The notes beneath the pieces were generated by a model, which was not told the origin of the DNA, did no database searches, and was given only the letters and a program-made list of their open reading frames with translations. Of a stretch of 64,000 bases of DNA, positions 53,001-62,000 are shown in pieces; position 1 is the first letter of the stretch, and every line of letters begins with the position of its first letter. A program made the translations under genes and the position numbers. This DNA is from Paenibacillus paeoniae (GTDB lineage Bacteria > Bacillota > Bacilli > Paenibacillales > Paenibacillaceae): contig NZ_QUBQ01000002.1 of NCBI RefSeq assembly GCF_003388735.1, forward strand, positions 806,001-870,000. Direction: 5' to 3'.

Positions 53001-53686
53001 AATGCCAGTCTAGCTTCCTCACTGGTAGGCGACAAGCCGTTATCATAGAGAGCATTGTATAAAGCCAGAGTCATAAAAGGCTTAATGCCATAAGCTTCTA
53101 ACAGGCTGAGATACTTGTCGTGAAAGTCTTGAAACACATGCACATCCCTCGACAGCTCTACGTCTTCCCAACGAAAGGCATCACGCAAATATTTTACACC
53201 CAGCTTAGCCGCAATTGGAACCAGAGCCTCCGAGCTTTGAGCAATGATGTCGGTACGTGCGGCATGAGTTTGAATCGAAAATGGCGATTGTTCAATCGTA
53301 CTGATATCGAAAGGAGCCACGACTGCAAATGACGTTTCCTTGCTCGTCAACACAACGCCGCTTTGCTTGGACGTAATGATCAATCGAAACCAGCCGTTGC
53401 GTGCCGGATCAACCGTCAGCTCAGCCGTTCCACCGGTAACCGCCAGCTGGCCGTCCTCCACCTTGACTCCCCAGTAGTCATAATAAACCCAATCTATTTC
53501 ATCTCCTGAGGTGTTGATTTCGAAGCTCTTCACATCCGTGCTGTAAAAGATATTGCCCGTAACCTTCTGGACAATCTGCAAAGAATCCGCATGCGCTACA
53601 TTCCCTGTCGAAACGATTCCCCAGCTCTCGAATCCAAACAGTAAGCATACGGCGAGTACCACAGAAATAACCTTGCGTTTAACCAT
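50036..53686 (-). CDS. SLH-anchored clan GH-A glycoside hydrolase with golvesin-like and BIG2 domains
   Basis: The 1216-residue protein has a signal peptide (about 1-34), a short beta domain (about 38-122), and a clan GH-A TIM barrel (about 125-435). The probable acid/base is Glu251 in VWNEPDIP and the probable nucleophile Glu358 in LNLSETGF, a layout like GH39/GH5. Two golvesin/xanthan-lyase-like beta domains (about 536-680 and 770-917) are each followed by a BIG2 immunoglobulin-like domain (about 681-762 and 918-998). An acidic linker and three SLH domains (about 1042-1212) end the protein and would hold it on the cell-wall polymer. No GH family was fixed. Last gene of the 50-62 kb operon. 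Confidence 0.82.
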   Translation of the reverse strand: MVKRKVISVVLAVCLLFGFESWGIVSTGNVAHADSLQIVQKVTGNIFYSTDVKSFEINTSGDEIDWVYYDYWGVKVEDGQLAVTGGTAELTVDPARNGWFRLIITSKQSGVVLTSKETSFAVVAPFDISTIEQSPFSIQTHAARTDIIAQSSEALVPIAAKLGVKYLRDAFRWEDVELSRDVHVFQDFHDKYLSLLEAYGIKPFMTLALYNALYDNGLSPTSEEARLAFANYAKALLQNYPEVTWVEVWNEPDIPSFSKGLTTDEERTEFYFNLLKTTYEELKPLYPDVIFSGIDIGEFGDGAFLEDLYEKGSLDYMDEYSFHSYVRVPEQIITEIEKHKDLMKQYNNDQVIPLNLSETGFTNFNFDEYVQANYTARRVASALTQGIKSINIYNLQNRSTIPNDFEGSFGMIRHPNDVKGAYVPKPSFVSYASIIRQLSDAQFVEIEDVAPGIAYVYKFNNGTDDIRVMYAPSGTGVELHTTEAIQVTDMMGNSTQVEPVDGVVTLSLTQDPLYVKGQVTEINDVVPEMEEPVSLLYSFFDGGYAEVNGTLGTNTNKWVTSSVLKGYDGRGSRAVTHPTGASVKWLPAISVPGPYRISVYLPGNPAAPAHTTQQAMYSIYVNDVKVDEVEINQFKEQGKWLELGIYDMPRGANSYIVLEDSSQLHDRPLRADALKLDLIPATDIELEVQSLTIQAGEEYSFLPIFTPVDATNRDVVWTSSHPEVAAIDAAGKLKALQSGETTILVVHPATGKSAEAAVKVVDHPIISPVTIDSHFNTTGYSEQNGSLGTPTNKWVTSTVLKGYHGGISRAVTHPTDASAKWTPELTQAGDYRISVYLPGNPGTPAHTTTAARYSIYSNDELIDQVELNQFSLQGSWQELGIYQLPAGSASYVILEDANPAHDRPLRADAARFELTPITEIDIEPEQVKLSIGQSSVLQATFAPVHATDIGLVWSSSDSAIATVNEAGEVKALKAGEVKIRALNALTGLYAETVVIVQAPVVVRPNPNPSDDNEQTNSEEEKVDEEEVDTEQGNENQTDTFKPTDITAHWAAASIKRAIEQRIVSGYPDGTFRPDRTVTRAEFVHMLMNLLQKKETSDALQVAFSDEAAIGTWAKASIAQAVQLGIVNGNENGSFRPQTQIKRAEMATMIARALKLASPGETTPFADEQDIPAWAQQAVHALRELGIVEGRNGNQFAPNGAMTRAEAAVVMLRIKEQ

Positions 53687-53773
53687 GGCTTATGTTCCTC
53701 CTTATGATCATTTTACGTTGCTATTGAGGCTATAGCTTGCTCCTGATCCCACACTCACCCCCTTGAACAAAGT

Positions 53774-53801
53774 CCATCTTATACTTGTTAGTATAAGATG
53801 G
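53774..53801. repeat. perfect inverted repeat overlapping a stop codon
   Basis: CCATCTTATAC and GTATAAGATGG (11-nt arms) flank a 6-nt loop that carries the TAA stop of the FAD enzyme gene on the reverse strand. No T-tract follows, so it is not a simple terminator. It may stabilise or process the transcript before the large SLH gene. Confidence 0.6.
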
Positions 53802-55143
53802 CGCCACGCTTCAACAGCTCTTCCTGAACAAGTCCTGCCTTCACCTCACCCGGCGACATTGATTGCTTGACGGACAACGCGGCCGTAACGCCTGCTGCCT
53901 CGCCCAGCGCTATCGATATAGACATAACCCGCAGGGAACTGAACGCTTCATGCGTAGCGGAAATACATCTGCCTGCGGTGATCAGATTGCTTACCTTATC
54001 CTGCAGCAAGCAGCGAAGCGGAATATCGTAGGAGGTTCCCTTGCTTAGCTCTACATAATGAGTTCCTTGACCGGTCGGATCATGAATATCGATCATATAA
54101 TGCGCTTGAGCTATCACATCGTCGAATTGCTTCAACTGAACAACATCTATCTCGGTTAAGGTGTAGCTTCCTCTTATTCTGCGGCTTTCGCGAATGCCTA
54201 CCTGTGTGGCGACCCTTAGCAAGTAGCTTTGCTCAAACCCAGGAATATACGCCTTCAGAAACTTCACGCATTCTTCAATTTGATAGCGTCCTTCGATTTC
54301 TGCCCGGGTCAGGTCATCCGTCTTCGTGCCGTTCACTCCCTGAATGCGAGTCATATTCAAATACACCACATCCGGTCTGCCAGGCAACGTCCAAGCGATG
54401 GCAATCGATTGCCGAGGTACATTGAACAGGAAGCCATCTGCCTTCGCCTTTGCCACTCTCTCCTCCTGACCGCCGAAAATAACATGATGCATACCTGAGA
54501 TATGACCATCAAACGGCGCTCCCTCAATTTGCTCAATCTCTCGAATGAGACGGTCCGCATTCACGCCTCCGACGGCAAACATCAAGGAAACCGGCTGCAT
54601 CAAGCCGTCCGAAGCTCTGCCAATATCATAGGGAACACCCGCACGCGCGCACACATCCGCATCGCCCGTTGCATCAATATAAGTCGTGGCCCGAATGGCT
54701 TGCCGACCGGATTTGCTCTCTACGATAAGCGCCTCCACGCGATCCCCTTTCATCACCGCATCCACCACCCAGGTATGAAGCAATAGCTCTACACCGGCAT
54801 CCAGCAAGGATTTCATATAATAAAAAGCTAACGCTTCGGGATCGAACGGCTCATAATTATTTGTCTTCACTAACGCGCCTTGCTGATACAGCTTCTCTCT
54901 CATCTCCTGATAGAGTCCACCGATGATCATTCGCTCCCCATCATGAAACCCGCTGGAAAATCCGGAGACAAGACTGTTCGTGCCTACCCCGCCCAAATAA
55001 CCGTAGCGCTCAATCAGCAGCGTCTTGGCCCCGCTTCTGGCTGCTGCCAAGGCGGCAGCATATCCGGCAGGCCCGCCCCCCGCAACAACAACCTCCGCCT
55101 CTCTTATCACTTCAATAGATTGCTCAGGAACTCTAATGAACAT
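53788..55143 (-). CDS. FAD-dependent oxidoreductase (FAD_oxidored type)
   Basis: From the ATG at 55143 (GAAGGAG upstream) the protein has about 451 residues. The dinucleotide-binding fold is at the N-terminus: AEVVVAGGGPAGYAAALAAARSGAKTLLIERYGYLGG. RATTYIDATGDADVCARAG and a C-terminal NLITAGRCISATHEAFSSLRVMSI (second FAD contact) follow. Such cytoplasmic enzymes are frequent in Paenibacillus carbohydrate loci, where an oxidation of a sugar or sugar acid is suspected. It lies between the transporter genes and the SLH-anchored hydrolase in one operon. Confidence 0.82.
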   Translation of the reverse strand: MFIRVPEQSIEVIREAEVVVAGGGPAGYAAALAAARSGAKTLLIERYGYLGGVGTNSLVSGFSSGFHDGERMIIGGLYQEMREKLYQQGALVKTNNYEPFDPEALAFYYMKSLLDAGVELLLHTWVVDAVMKGDRVEALIVESKSGRQAIRATTYIDATGDADVCARAGVPYDIGRASDGLMQPVSLMFAVGGVNADRLIREIEQIEGAPFDGHISGMHHVIFGGQEERVAKAKADGFLFNVPRQSIAIAWTLPGRPDVVYLNMTRIQGVNGTKTDDLTRAEIEGRYQIEECVKFLKAYIPGFEQSYLLRVATQVGIRESRRIRGSYTLTEIDVVQLKQFDDVIAQAHYMIDIHDPTGQGTHYVELSKGTSYDIPLRCLLQDKVSNLITAGRCISATHEAFSSLRVMSISIALGEAAGVTAALSVKQSMSPGEVKAGLVQEELLKRGAILY

Positions 55144-55167
55144 AACTCGCACACTCCTTCGGGAAAT

Positions 55168-56004
55168 TTATTTCAAGCCAGTATTCGAGATGCCTTCCAC
55201 AAACCACTTTTGGAAGAAGGCGACGATCAGAATGAGTGGAACGAGCGCCGATACGGAAGCAGCCATCATCAAGGTATAATCTGTTCCGTTCTCATCCACA
55301 AAGTTGGTTAGCCCCAGCGGCAAGGTGTACAAGCTTGTATCGCGCAGGAAAATCAGCGGATTCTCATACTCATTCCATGTCCATGTGAACGTTAATATCA
55401 ACAGGGAAACTAATGCCGGCTTCGCGAGCGGTATAAAGATTTGCCAATAGATCCGCCAATACCCCGCTCCGTCTACCTTGCCCGCTTCCAGCAGCTCACC
55501 AGGAATCGTCATGAAAAATTGCCGCATCAGGAAGGTGCCAATAACCGAAAAGATACCCGGCAAAATGATAGATAGATGTGTATTCACCAGACCTACATAG
55601 TCAAATACGATAAAGCGCGGAACAAGCAAAATTTGTGATGGAATAATCATCGTGGCCAAATAAAGCAGGAACAGGACATCTCTGCCTTTGAACTTCAGCT
55701 TGGCAAAAGCAAAGCCCGCAAGCGAACTGGTCAGCAATGAGCCGATTACAGTGATCACCGTAATTTTGATCGTGTTCCAATAGTATTGGGCGAATTGATA
55801 TTTCTCTCCCCACACCGTCGCATAGTTGCGCAAATTGAATGTTTTCGGTATCCACTCGATTGGATAATTGAATACATCCGCCTGAATTTTGAAGGATGCG
55901 GACAGCATCCATAGAAATGGTGATAGTATGACAACGGCTAACAGCAGCATGGCGGAAGTTATGACCGTTTTCACAAACATGGAGTTCAGTCGTAGTTTTG
56001 TCAT
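55168..56004 (-). CDS. carbohydrate ABC transporter permease (MalG type)
   Basis: The 278-residue protein has six membrane helices and loop LEAGKVDGAGYWRIYWQIFIPLAKPALVSL (about 175-204). It ends with AFFQKWFVEGISNTGLK, a typical close for this family. It is paired with the permease encoded 21 bp upstream and the lipoprotein further upstream. Confidence 0.92.
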   Translation of the reverse strand: MTKLRLNSMFVKTVITSAMLLLAVVILSPFLWMLSASFKIQADVFNYPIEWIPKTFNLRNYATVWGEKYQFAQYYWNTIKITVITVIGSLLTSSLAGFAFAKLKFKGRDVLFLLYLATMIIPSQILLVPRFIVFDYVGLVNTHLSIILPGIFSVIGTFLMRQFFMTIPGELLEAGKVDGAGYWRIYWQIFIPLAKPALVSLLILTFTWTWNEYENPLIFLRDTSLYTLPLGLTNFVDENGTDYTLMMAASVSALVPLILIVAFFQKWFVEGISNTGLK

Positions 56005-56025
56005 TGTCGTTAGTTCACTCCTTCA

Positions 56026-56940
56026 TTAAAAATGCTGCTGCCATTTTTTCTGACTTCTCCATTGCACGAGAGTTACGATGAAGATCATACAGAACAATAG
56101 CCAGGATAAGGTTGCGGCATAGCCCATCTTGTAATATTGGAACGCCTGCAGGTAAATATGGTAAGCCATCACCATCGTTGAATTAAGCGGTCCGCCTTGC
56201 GTCATTACATTAATGACCGCAAATACTTGGAAGGTGGATATGATCAGCGTTATGGCGATAAGGAAGCTTGTAGGCTTCAGCATAGGCACCGTAATTTTGA
56301 AAAATTGAGTCGTGCGATTCGCCCCGTCAATAGAAGCAGCCTCATACAAATCCTTAGGAATTCCTTGTAATCCCGCCATATACAGAACGAGCGTATAGCC
56401 GATATACGTCCATGCGACGAGAATGATGATAGCGATCAATGCCCATTGCGGGCTGGCTAGCCAGCCTGGCGGATTCTCGATGCCGATATCGCGAAGAAAG
56501 GAATTGATCGGACCGCTTCTGGAATTGTAGAGCACGCTCCATACGATGGATACCGCCACTAAGCTGCTCACATACGGCAGGAAAAAGATCGTCCTTAGCA
56601 TATTTTTCAAATACACAAACCGATTAATGACGACTGCCAGCATCAGCCCCATCACCATAGCTAATGGAACGGTAACCGCTGTAAATATCGCATTATTGAT
56701 CAATGCTCTAGCCAAATATTCATCCTTTGCCATTCTAATAATATTGTCGAGTCCGGCGAACGTAAGCCCGCCAAATCCCTTTAAGTAGTCCCAATCCATA
56801 AATACGAGATACAGACTGAACAGCAAAGGCAATACGATGAAAAAGAATACCCCTAATAGATTAGGCAATATAAATAAATATCCCGCGATATTTTCCTTCA
56901 TATCCTCTCTGAACAGCCTCGCTGTTGCTTTATTAAGCAT
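56026..56940 (-). CDS. carbohydrate ABC transporter permease (MalF/UgpA type)
   Basis: The 304-residue protein has six membrane helices, an opening GYLFILPNLLGVFFFIVLPLLFSLYLVF, and loop YEAASIDGANRTTQFFKITVPMLKPTSF (about 206-233). It is the partner of the MalG-type subunit. It is separated from the upstream substrate-binding protein gene by a hairpin that may lower its expression relative to that gene. Confidence 0.92.
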   Translation of the reverse strand: MLNKATARLFREDMKENIAGYLFILPNLLGVFFFIVLPLLFSLYLVFMDWDYLKGFGGLTFAGLDNIIRMAKDEYLARALINNAIFTAVTVPLAMVMGLMLAVVINRFVYLKNMLRTIFFLPYVSSLVAVSIVWSVLYNSRSGPINSFLRDIGIENPPGWLASPQWALIAIIILVAWTYIGYTLVLYMAGLQGIPKDLYEAASIDGANRTTQFFKITVPMLKPTSFLIAITLIISTFQVFAVINVMTQGGPLNSTMVMAYHIYLQAFQYYKMGYAATLSWLLFCMIFIVTLVQWRSQKKWQQHF

Positions 56941-57060
56941 GCCTATCCACTCCTCATGTTGAATATAGGCTTTATACTAATGACTTCGATCCTGTAATGA
57001 AACGTAGTATTTTAGGGGTTTTCCGTCTTTTTTTTAGCTAGTACATGAAAGTTCGAGCAT

Positions 57061-57108
57061 AAAAAAACACCTGCTTATGACAATTGTCAAAGCAGATGCT
57101 TTTTTTTC
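57061..57108 (-). terminator. intercistronic hairpin after the sugar-binding protein gene
   Basis: On the reverse strand AGCATCTGCTT and AAGCAGGTG enclose the self-complementary GACAATTGTC, followed by TTTTTTT. It lies 14 bp past the binding-protein stop, inside the operon. It probably acts as a partial terminator that leaves the binding protein in excess over the permeases. Confidence 0.75.
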
Positions 57109-57121
57109 ATTAAGGGATGAA

Positions 57122-58483
57122 TTATTTACTTTCAGCTTGAATCGCTTGATCCGCTCGCGCTTTCACTCGTTCCATCGTTTTATCCAGCGGCTGTGCATTC
57201 ATCATATATTTCTCTGATTCTTCCGACAAGATTTTCGTCAACTCCGCATAAGCTACCGATTTCACTTGCTTAGGGAACACATAATCTATGCTCAGTACTT
57301 GCTTTAATGACTCCACATCAATCAAGTCCTCTGCTTCGCCTACGAACAACTCCACCAGTTTGTCCATATCCGCTTGCTTATTGGTCGGAATACGTCCGCC
57401 TGGAATCATCGCCGTATTGCCCTCTGTCAAATACCAAGAGATAAATGACATCGCTTCTTCCTTATTCGCACTCTTGCTGTTGATGGACATTAGATCATTG
57501 AAGCCCGCAATATTTACGTTTCCACCCTTCTCAAATTGAGGGTTTGGCGCAAAAGCGACCTTAAAGTCACGCGGGAACTCTTCCGTGTTTTTCACATAAC
57601 GCATCAAATGCGTGCCGCCCAGAATCATGTTGGCTTGGCCAGTAAATAATTCACTATATGGTTTAAGATTATTGGAGATCGACTCGGGCCAGCTAATCAT
57701 CGACTTCTCGTCATAAAGCTGTTTTTGAAGCTGCATGCCTTTCTCAACAGCGGCGCTGCCAAAGCTTGATAAGCCATCTGCGTCATAATAAGAGTCCTGT
57801 GGCTGGCTTAACGTCAACAAAATTTTCGGCAAAATTTCTCCCGGCGCTTCAATAAAGCTGCCAAATACATTCCCCGTAGTCAGCTTGCCCGCAAGCGCCA
57901 CATAATCATCCCATGTCCAATCTACCGGCAATTCCTCTCCCGCCGATGTCAAGGCTGATTGATTCATTAGCACCATCGCAATTTGTTTCATAGCCGGCAA
58001 ATAGAAGATTTGACCATCATGCTTAATGACATTATCTTCACCAATGACTGCTTCTACATCAAAACCTGTCTTCTGGATCAGCTCATCCATGGAAGCCGTC
58101 ATGCCCGCATGCATTCTGCGGTTGAAATACGTTTCGCCATAGCTGATAAAGATATCTGGCGCATCGGTACTGCTAATCAAAGCCGTATCCAGCTTCGTAT
58201 TCCCACTATCATCATTTACATAGCGTACATACTCGACTTGGATCCCTGGATTGTTGGCATTCCAGTTCGCAACGACATCGCCTGGGCCGCTTTCCTCTGG
58301 TACGCCGCCCCAAATTTTCAGCTTTACAACCTTATCCGTACCATTTTCCGTCGTCTGTTCCTTAGTGCCCGATCCATTGCTGCCTGTATTTGTTTTCCCA
58401 TTACCGCTACTCGAGCATGCGCTCAATATCGTACTTAGTGCGAGCACACCAACAAGCATCATTAACAACATGCTTTTTCTCAA
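57122..58483 (-). CDS. extracellular sugar-binding lipoprotein (family 1 SBP)
   Basis: The start is taken as TTG at 58483 because GGAGGGG lies 7 nt upstream; the frame extends 20 codons further to 58543 without a site. The protein of about 453 residues has lipobox ILSAC (Cys23), then the family 1 binding-protein fold (LKIWGGVPEESGPGDVVANW, DAPDIFISYGETYFNRRM, AFAPNPQFEKGGNVNIAGF). It should feed the two downstream permeases, and its gene follows the YesM/YesN pair that probably controls it. Confidence 0.9.
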   Translation of the reverse strand: MRKSMLLMMLVGVLALSTILSACSSSGNGKTNTGSNGSGTKEQTTENGTDKVVKLKIWGGVPEESGPGDVVANWNANNPGIQVEYVRYVNDDSGNTKLDTALISSTDAPDIFISYGETYFNRRMHAGMTASMDELIQKTGFDVEAVIGEDNVIKHDGQIFYLPAMKQIAMVLMNQSALTSAGEELPVDWTWDDYVALAGKLTTGNVFGSFIEAPGEILPKILLTLSQPQDSYYDADGLSSFGSAAVEKGMQLQKQLYDEKSMISWPESISNNLKPYSELFTGQANMILGGTHLMRYVKNTEEFPRDFKVAFAPNPQFEKGGNVNIAGFNDLMSINSKSANKEEAMSFISWYLTEGNTAMIPGGRIPTNKQADMDKLVELFVGEAEDLIDVESLKQVLSIDYVFPKQVKSVAYAELTKILSEESEKYMMNAQPLDKTMERVKARADQAIQAESK

Positions 58484-58595
58484 AGTTAGTCCCCTCCATA
58501 TGGCTGTATTGGTTGTCGTCCATCGACATGTCAAGAATACCAAGCCGGTTTCCTTCTTTGAAGGGAATATTCCCCTATAAATCCGTCTCTTTCAC

Positions 58596-60188
58596 TTATA
58601 TATTAAAATAGATTTTTCTATATTCTTGAGGATAAATCCCCTCTATTTTCCTGAAAAATTTACCGAAATAATTGGAATCCGTATAGCCTACCGCCTCGGA
58701 AATTTCATAGATTTTCAACGTTTTATCCTTTAGCAGCTCCTTCGCCTTTTTCAGCCGATATCTAGTAATGGAATCCATAATCGTTTCACCGGTTTCCTTC
58801 TTATACAGTACACTTAAGTACGATTCCGAGTAGCCCACGGCTTTTGCCAAATCCATCAATTTAATATTAGTCGCGTATTGTTCCTTGATCGTCTGCGCCA
58901 CTAGCTTGATCTCCGGACGCCATTGATGATTCACACAATGATTCAGATATTGAAAATAAACGTCAATCCACCCCTTCAGCCAAGACACGATTTCATCCAT
59001 CGTTTCTGCATTGCGAATAGCCTGGAATGGAAATTTGCCTTGGTACGGCGCAATCGAATAGATATCCCCGCCAACTTCGCTTAGCGATTGTGAGAACGTA
59101 TGAATAATCTTGATCCACTGCTCCTTAACCTCGCTTGGCTCCACCGCTCGATACTGCGACATTCGCACACCGATCCCGTTAATAAACATCTGAACGGCAT
59201 CCTGATTGCGTTGCTCCAGCAATCTCGACAGCTCTTCATCGCTCCAGCTTATTCTTTCTGGGCTTTCCCCCGACACAGCTAGCGAATCCACATAAATAAT
59301 CTTGTCGTCACCACCATAAAAGTTAAAGCTCAGCGCATATTCGCCTTCAGTGAAAGCTTTATGCACCTTATAAATATCGGAAAAAGATGCCGAGACGCCG
59401 CAGCTTATGGCCAGCTTCAAATACCTTTTCATGCTATCTCTGATTTCTTCCAGCAGCTTCTCAGAAAAGCTCCCTAACAGCAGGGAGAATCTCCCTGATT
59501 CCAGCAGAATCAGCTCCCCGCCTCCTCTGCCTCTCATGAGCTCCATCATGATATTGGCTACGGATTGAACAAGGAGCTTCTCGCTCTTTAATGTATTCGT
59601 TTCCAGCACCCCCTGATAGTTGTCGATTTGAAGCACCACGTTGCGGTAGCTTTCACTCTCAGGGAATTGAAATTCCTGCAGAACCTCCGCAATTTCTCGT
59701 TTACTGCAAGCTTTCGTAATGATGTCATAAAATCTTTTTTCGCGAATTTCCTTTTGAAACATTTCGATTTTGAAGTTCAATCGCTTCACTTGGCTTAGTT
59801 CAGAGCGTTCCTGTTCAATTTGCGCCTGTACCGCGCGAAGCTTATGGATAAGCTCTTGCGGCTCCATAGTCAGCTTCAGGACATAATCCATCGCCCCAAG
59901 CTGAAGCGCTGTTCGTACCATTTCAAAGTCATCGTGATTGGATAAAATGATGCTTTTAATAGAAGGATACAATTCCTTCACTCGGCGCAATAACGTCAAC
60001 CCATCCATTTGCGGCATTTGAATATCCGTTAGCAACAAGTCACATTCCTCACGCTCCAAGATGCCAAGCGCCTCCACCCCGTTGGCTGCCTCCGCGATTA
60101 ATTCAAACCCTTCCTCTTCCCAAGCTATTAACGTTTTCAAGCCTACTCTAACTAAGAATTCGTCTTCAATTATGAGCACCTTGATCAC
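58596..60188 (-). CDS. YesN-type response regulator (REC + AraC HTH)
   Basis: The 530-residue protein has an N-terminal receiver domain with phospho-acceptor Asp55 (LLTDIQMPQMDGL) and Lys105 (DYVLKLTM), a central region (about 130-410), and C-terminal AraC helix-turn-helix motifs (about 425-525: IKLMDLAKAVGYSESYLSVLYKKETGETIMD, then LKIYEISEAVGYTDSNYFGKFFRKIEG). Its gene is separated by 1 bp from the cognate kinase gene. It should activate the transporter operon just downstream. Confidence 0.93.
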   Translation of the reverse strand: MIKVLIIEDEFLVRVGLKTLIAWEEEGFELIAEAANGVEALGILEREECDLLLTDIQMPQMDGLTLLRRVKELYPSIKSIILSNHDDFEMVRTALQLGAMDYVLKLTMEPQELIHKLRAVQAQIEQERSELSQVKRLNFKIEMFQKEIREKRFYDIITKACSKREIAEVLQEFQFPESESYRNVVLQIDNYQGVLETNTLKSEKLLVQSVANIMMELMRGRGGGELILLESGRFSLLLGSFSEKLLEEIRDSMKRYLKLAISCGVSASFSDIYKVHKAFTEGEYALSFNFYGGDDKIIYVDSLAVSGESPERISWSDEELSRLLEQRNQDAVQMFINGIGVRMSQYRAVEPSEVKEQWIKIIHTFSQSLSEVGGDIYSIAPYQGKFPFQAIRNAETMDEIVSWLKGWIDVYFQYLNHCVNHQWRPEIKLVAQTIKEQYATNIKLMDLAKAVGYSESYLSVLYKKETGETIMDSITRYRLKKAKELLKDKTLKIYEISEAVGYTDSNYFGKFFRKIEGIYPQEYRKIYFNI

Positions 60189-60189
60189 C

Positions 60190-61929
60190 TTATTGTTCTC
60201 CTCTCTGCAAAGGCAATTGAAGTGTCACTTCAAATCCCTCATTCTTGATGTTCCGAACGGTTAAACCATAGGCTACTCCAAAATGCAATTTGATGCGTTC
60301 ATGGATATTTTTCAGTCCAATGCCGCTAAACTTGGAAACTGTAATCGATGCATGATGTTCCACACTGTTTTCGCCGGTTCCATCCCCTGCGCTAAGACTT
60401 CCCCCGCCGTTATCTCGAATCGAGATCGTAACTATCCCATCTTTAATGCCCCCATGAATCGAAATCAATAACGGGTCGTTTCGCCCATGAATAATGCTGT
60501 TCTCTACAATGGGCTGCAAAGTAAACTTCAAGATGGGCACCGCCAGAAGCTCCGATGAGAGATCTACCTCCAGGCGCACACTGTTATTGAATCTAAGATT
60601 TTGCAAGGATACATAACTGCTGAGAAAATCGATCTCTTCTGACAGCAAAGCTTGCTCCTTATCATTTTTCATCGAGTAGCTTAATAGCTTTCCTAGAGAA
60701 GTAATCATCTCACTAACATGCTCTGCGCCTGATAACTTGGCCGACCATTTGATCGATGTTAAGGTATTAAACAAAAAATGCGGCTTCACTTGGGCCTGTA
60801 GCGCTTGAAACTTAGCCTCTTCTTTTTTCTTCTGTTCTTCCGCGACATTTTTGACTAGTACACTTAAATTCGAGACCATATCATTGAATTTACGGCTAAG
60901 CAATACAAGCTCATCATCGCCTGCACCGATTGGAATCGGAGTAAAATTCCCGATGCCTACCTTGCTCATCGAGCTATGCAGCATCTTTAACCGCTTCATA
61001 ATTCGCAGCATGATCATGATAAAGATAAAGCAACAGCACACTAACAACAGAACAAGCCAAAACATAGATTGATTGCGCAAGGATTGTAGCTTTTCGGAAA
61101 ACAGATTGCTCGGTGTAGCTTCAATCAAGCTCCAGCCCAACTGATTGATGTGCTGCTCATTGATCAAAAAACGTTGGTCCAGCGCCGCATATGCCCCTTT
61201 GTTCCCTAGCAGCAGTTCCTGATCCTTCACTAAAAACAGCTTAATGCCGGTCCCTTCCTCAGCAGGCAGCTCCGCTATCATCTCAGGCAGCATCGAAGAA
61301 ATTGGAACCGCTATCAAAACAATGCCGTAACCCTTGCCTGTACTGCCCGCTACCAGTCTTGTCATCGTTAAATAGGTTTCCGTCTTAGAGCCTTGTACAA
61401 TACTCATATCCTGCTCGTTAAAGATATTCCATAGCGGTACGCCTTGCATAGCTTTCGTAGCCTCGAACCATGGTTCCAGCTGCATCTGCTCATAGATTTG
61501 ATTAGATTGCTGCATCGTCCAGGTTGAGGTCAAATGACCTCTGAAATCGAAAACAGCCACATAGGCTTCCGTTTCCAATAAAAAGTCTCTAATGTTGATC
61601 ATTTTTTTTGAAAAGGCTTTATATTTTTGAAAGGTGTCGTACTCGACTAACCAGCTTTTATCCGGTAATTGCAGGAACTCAATCATTTCTGGATCATTAA
61701 TCATCAAATGCGAGGCTTGGTACATCCGTTCAGCAGTCGTATTCACCCGATCGGCTAACTTAGCCAGCATCTCGGCGCTAGATTGATGAACTTCCGTCAT
61801 TAAGAGGCGATTGGAGGATTCATAATACAACATGACCGCAATTAGGATTGGGATCATAATTAAGATTAGGAAGGACAACAAGAGCTTTGTTTGAATGCGT
61901 GTCAAAAAAACCTTTAGCTTATGCACCAT
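60190..61929 (-). CDS. YesM-type sensor histidine kinase
   Basis: From the ATG at 61929 (GAGGAGA upstream) the protein has about 579 residues. Two membrane helices (about 12-34 and 289-309) bracket a large extracellular sensor domain. A HAMP-like segment follows, then the phospho-acceptor His384 in QVKPHFLFNTLTSIKW and the ATPase region with QPIVENSIIHG (N box) and ISIRDNGGGSL (G1). These are the features of the LytS/YesM class that senses extracellular sugars in Bacillales. First gene of the 50-62 kb operon. Confidence 0.93.
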   Translation of the reverse strand: MVHKLKVFLTRIQTKLLLSFLILIMIPILIAVMLYYESSNRLLMTEVHQSSAEMLAKLADRVNTTAERMYQASHLMINDPEMIEFLQLPDKSWLVEYDTFQKYKAFSKKMINIRDFLLETEAYVAVFDFRGHLTSTWTMQQSNQIYEQMQLEPWFEATKAMQGVPLWNIFNEQDMSIVQGSKTETYLTMTRLVAGSTGKGYGIVLIAVPISSMLPEMIAELPAEEGTGIKLFLVKDQELLLGNKGAYAALDQRFLINEQHINQLGWSLIEATPSNLFSEKLQSLRNQSMFWLVLLLVCCCFIFIMIMLRIMKRLKMLHSSMSKVGIGNFTPIPIGAGDDELVLLSRKFNDMVSNLSVLVKNVAEEQKKKEEAKFQALQAQVKPHFLFNTLTSIKWSAKLSGAEHVSEMITSLGKLLSYSMKNDKEQALLSEEIDFLSSYVSLQNLRFNNSVRLEVDLSSELLAVPILKFTLQPIVENSIIHGRNDPLLISIHGGIKDGIVTISIRDNGGGSLSAGDGTGENSVEHHASITVSKFSGIGLKNIHERIKLHFGVAYGLTVRNIKNEGFEVTLQLPLQRGEQ

Positions 61930-62000
61930 GCGAATTCTCCTCGGTCGTAGATGAACTGGCAGAAGCATCGACAAGCGCCCTTCATCATAAGGCGCTAAAT

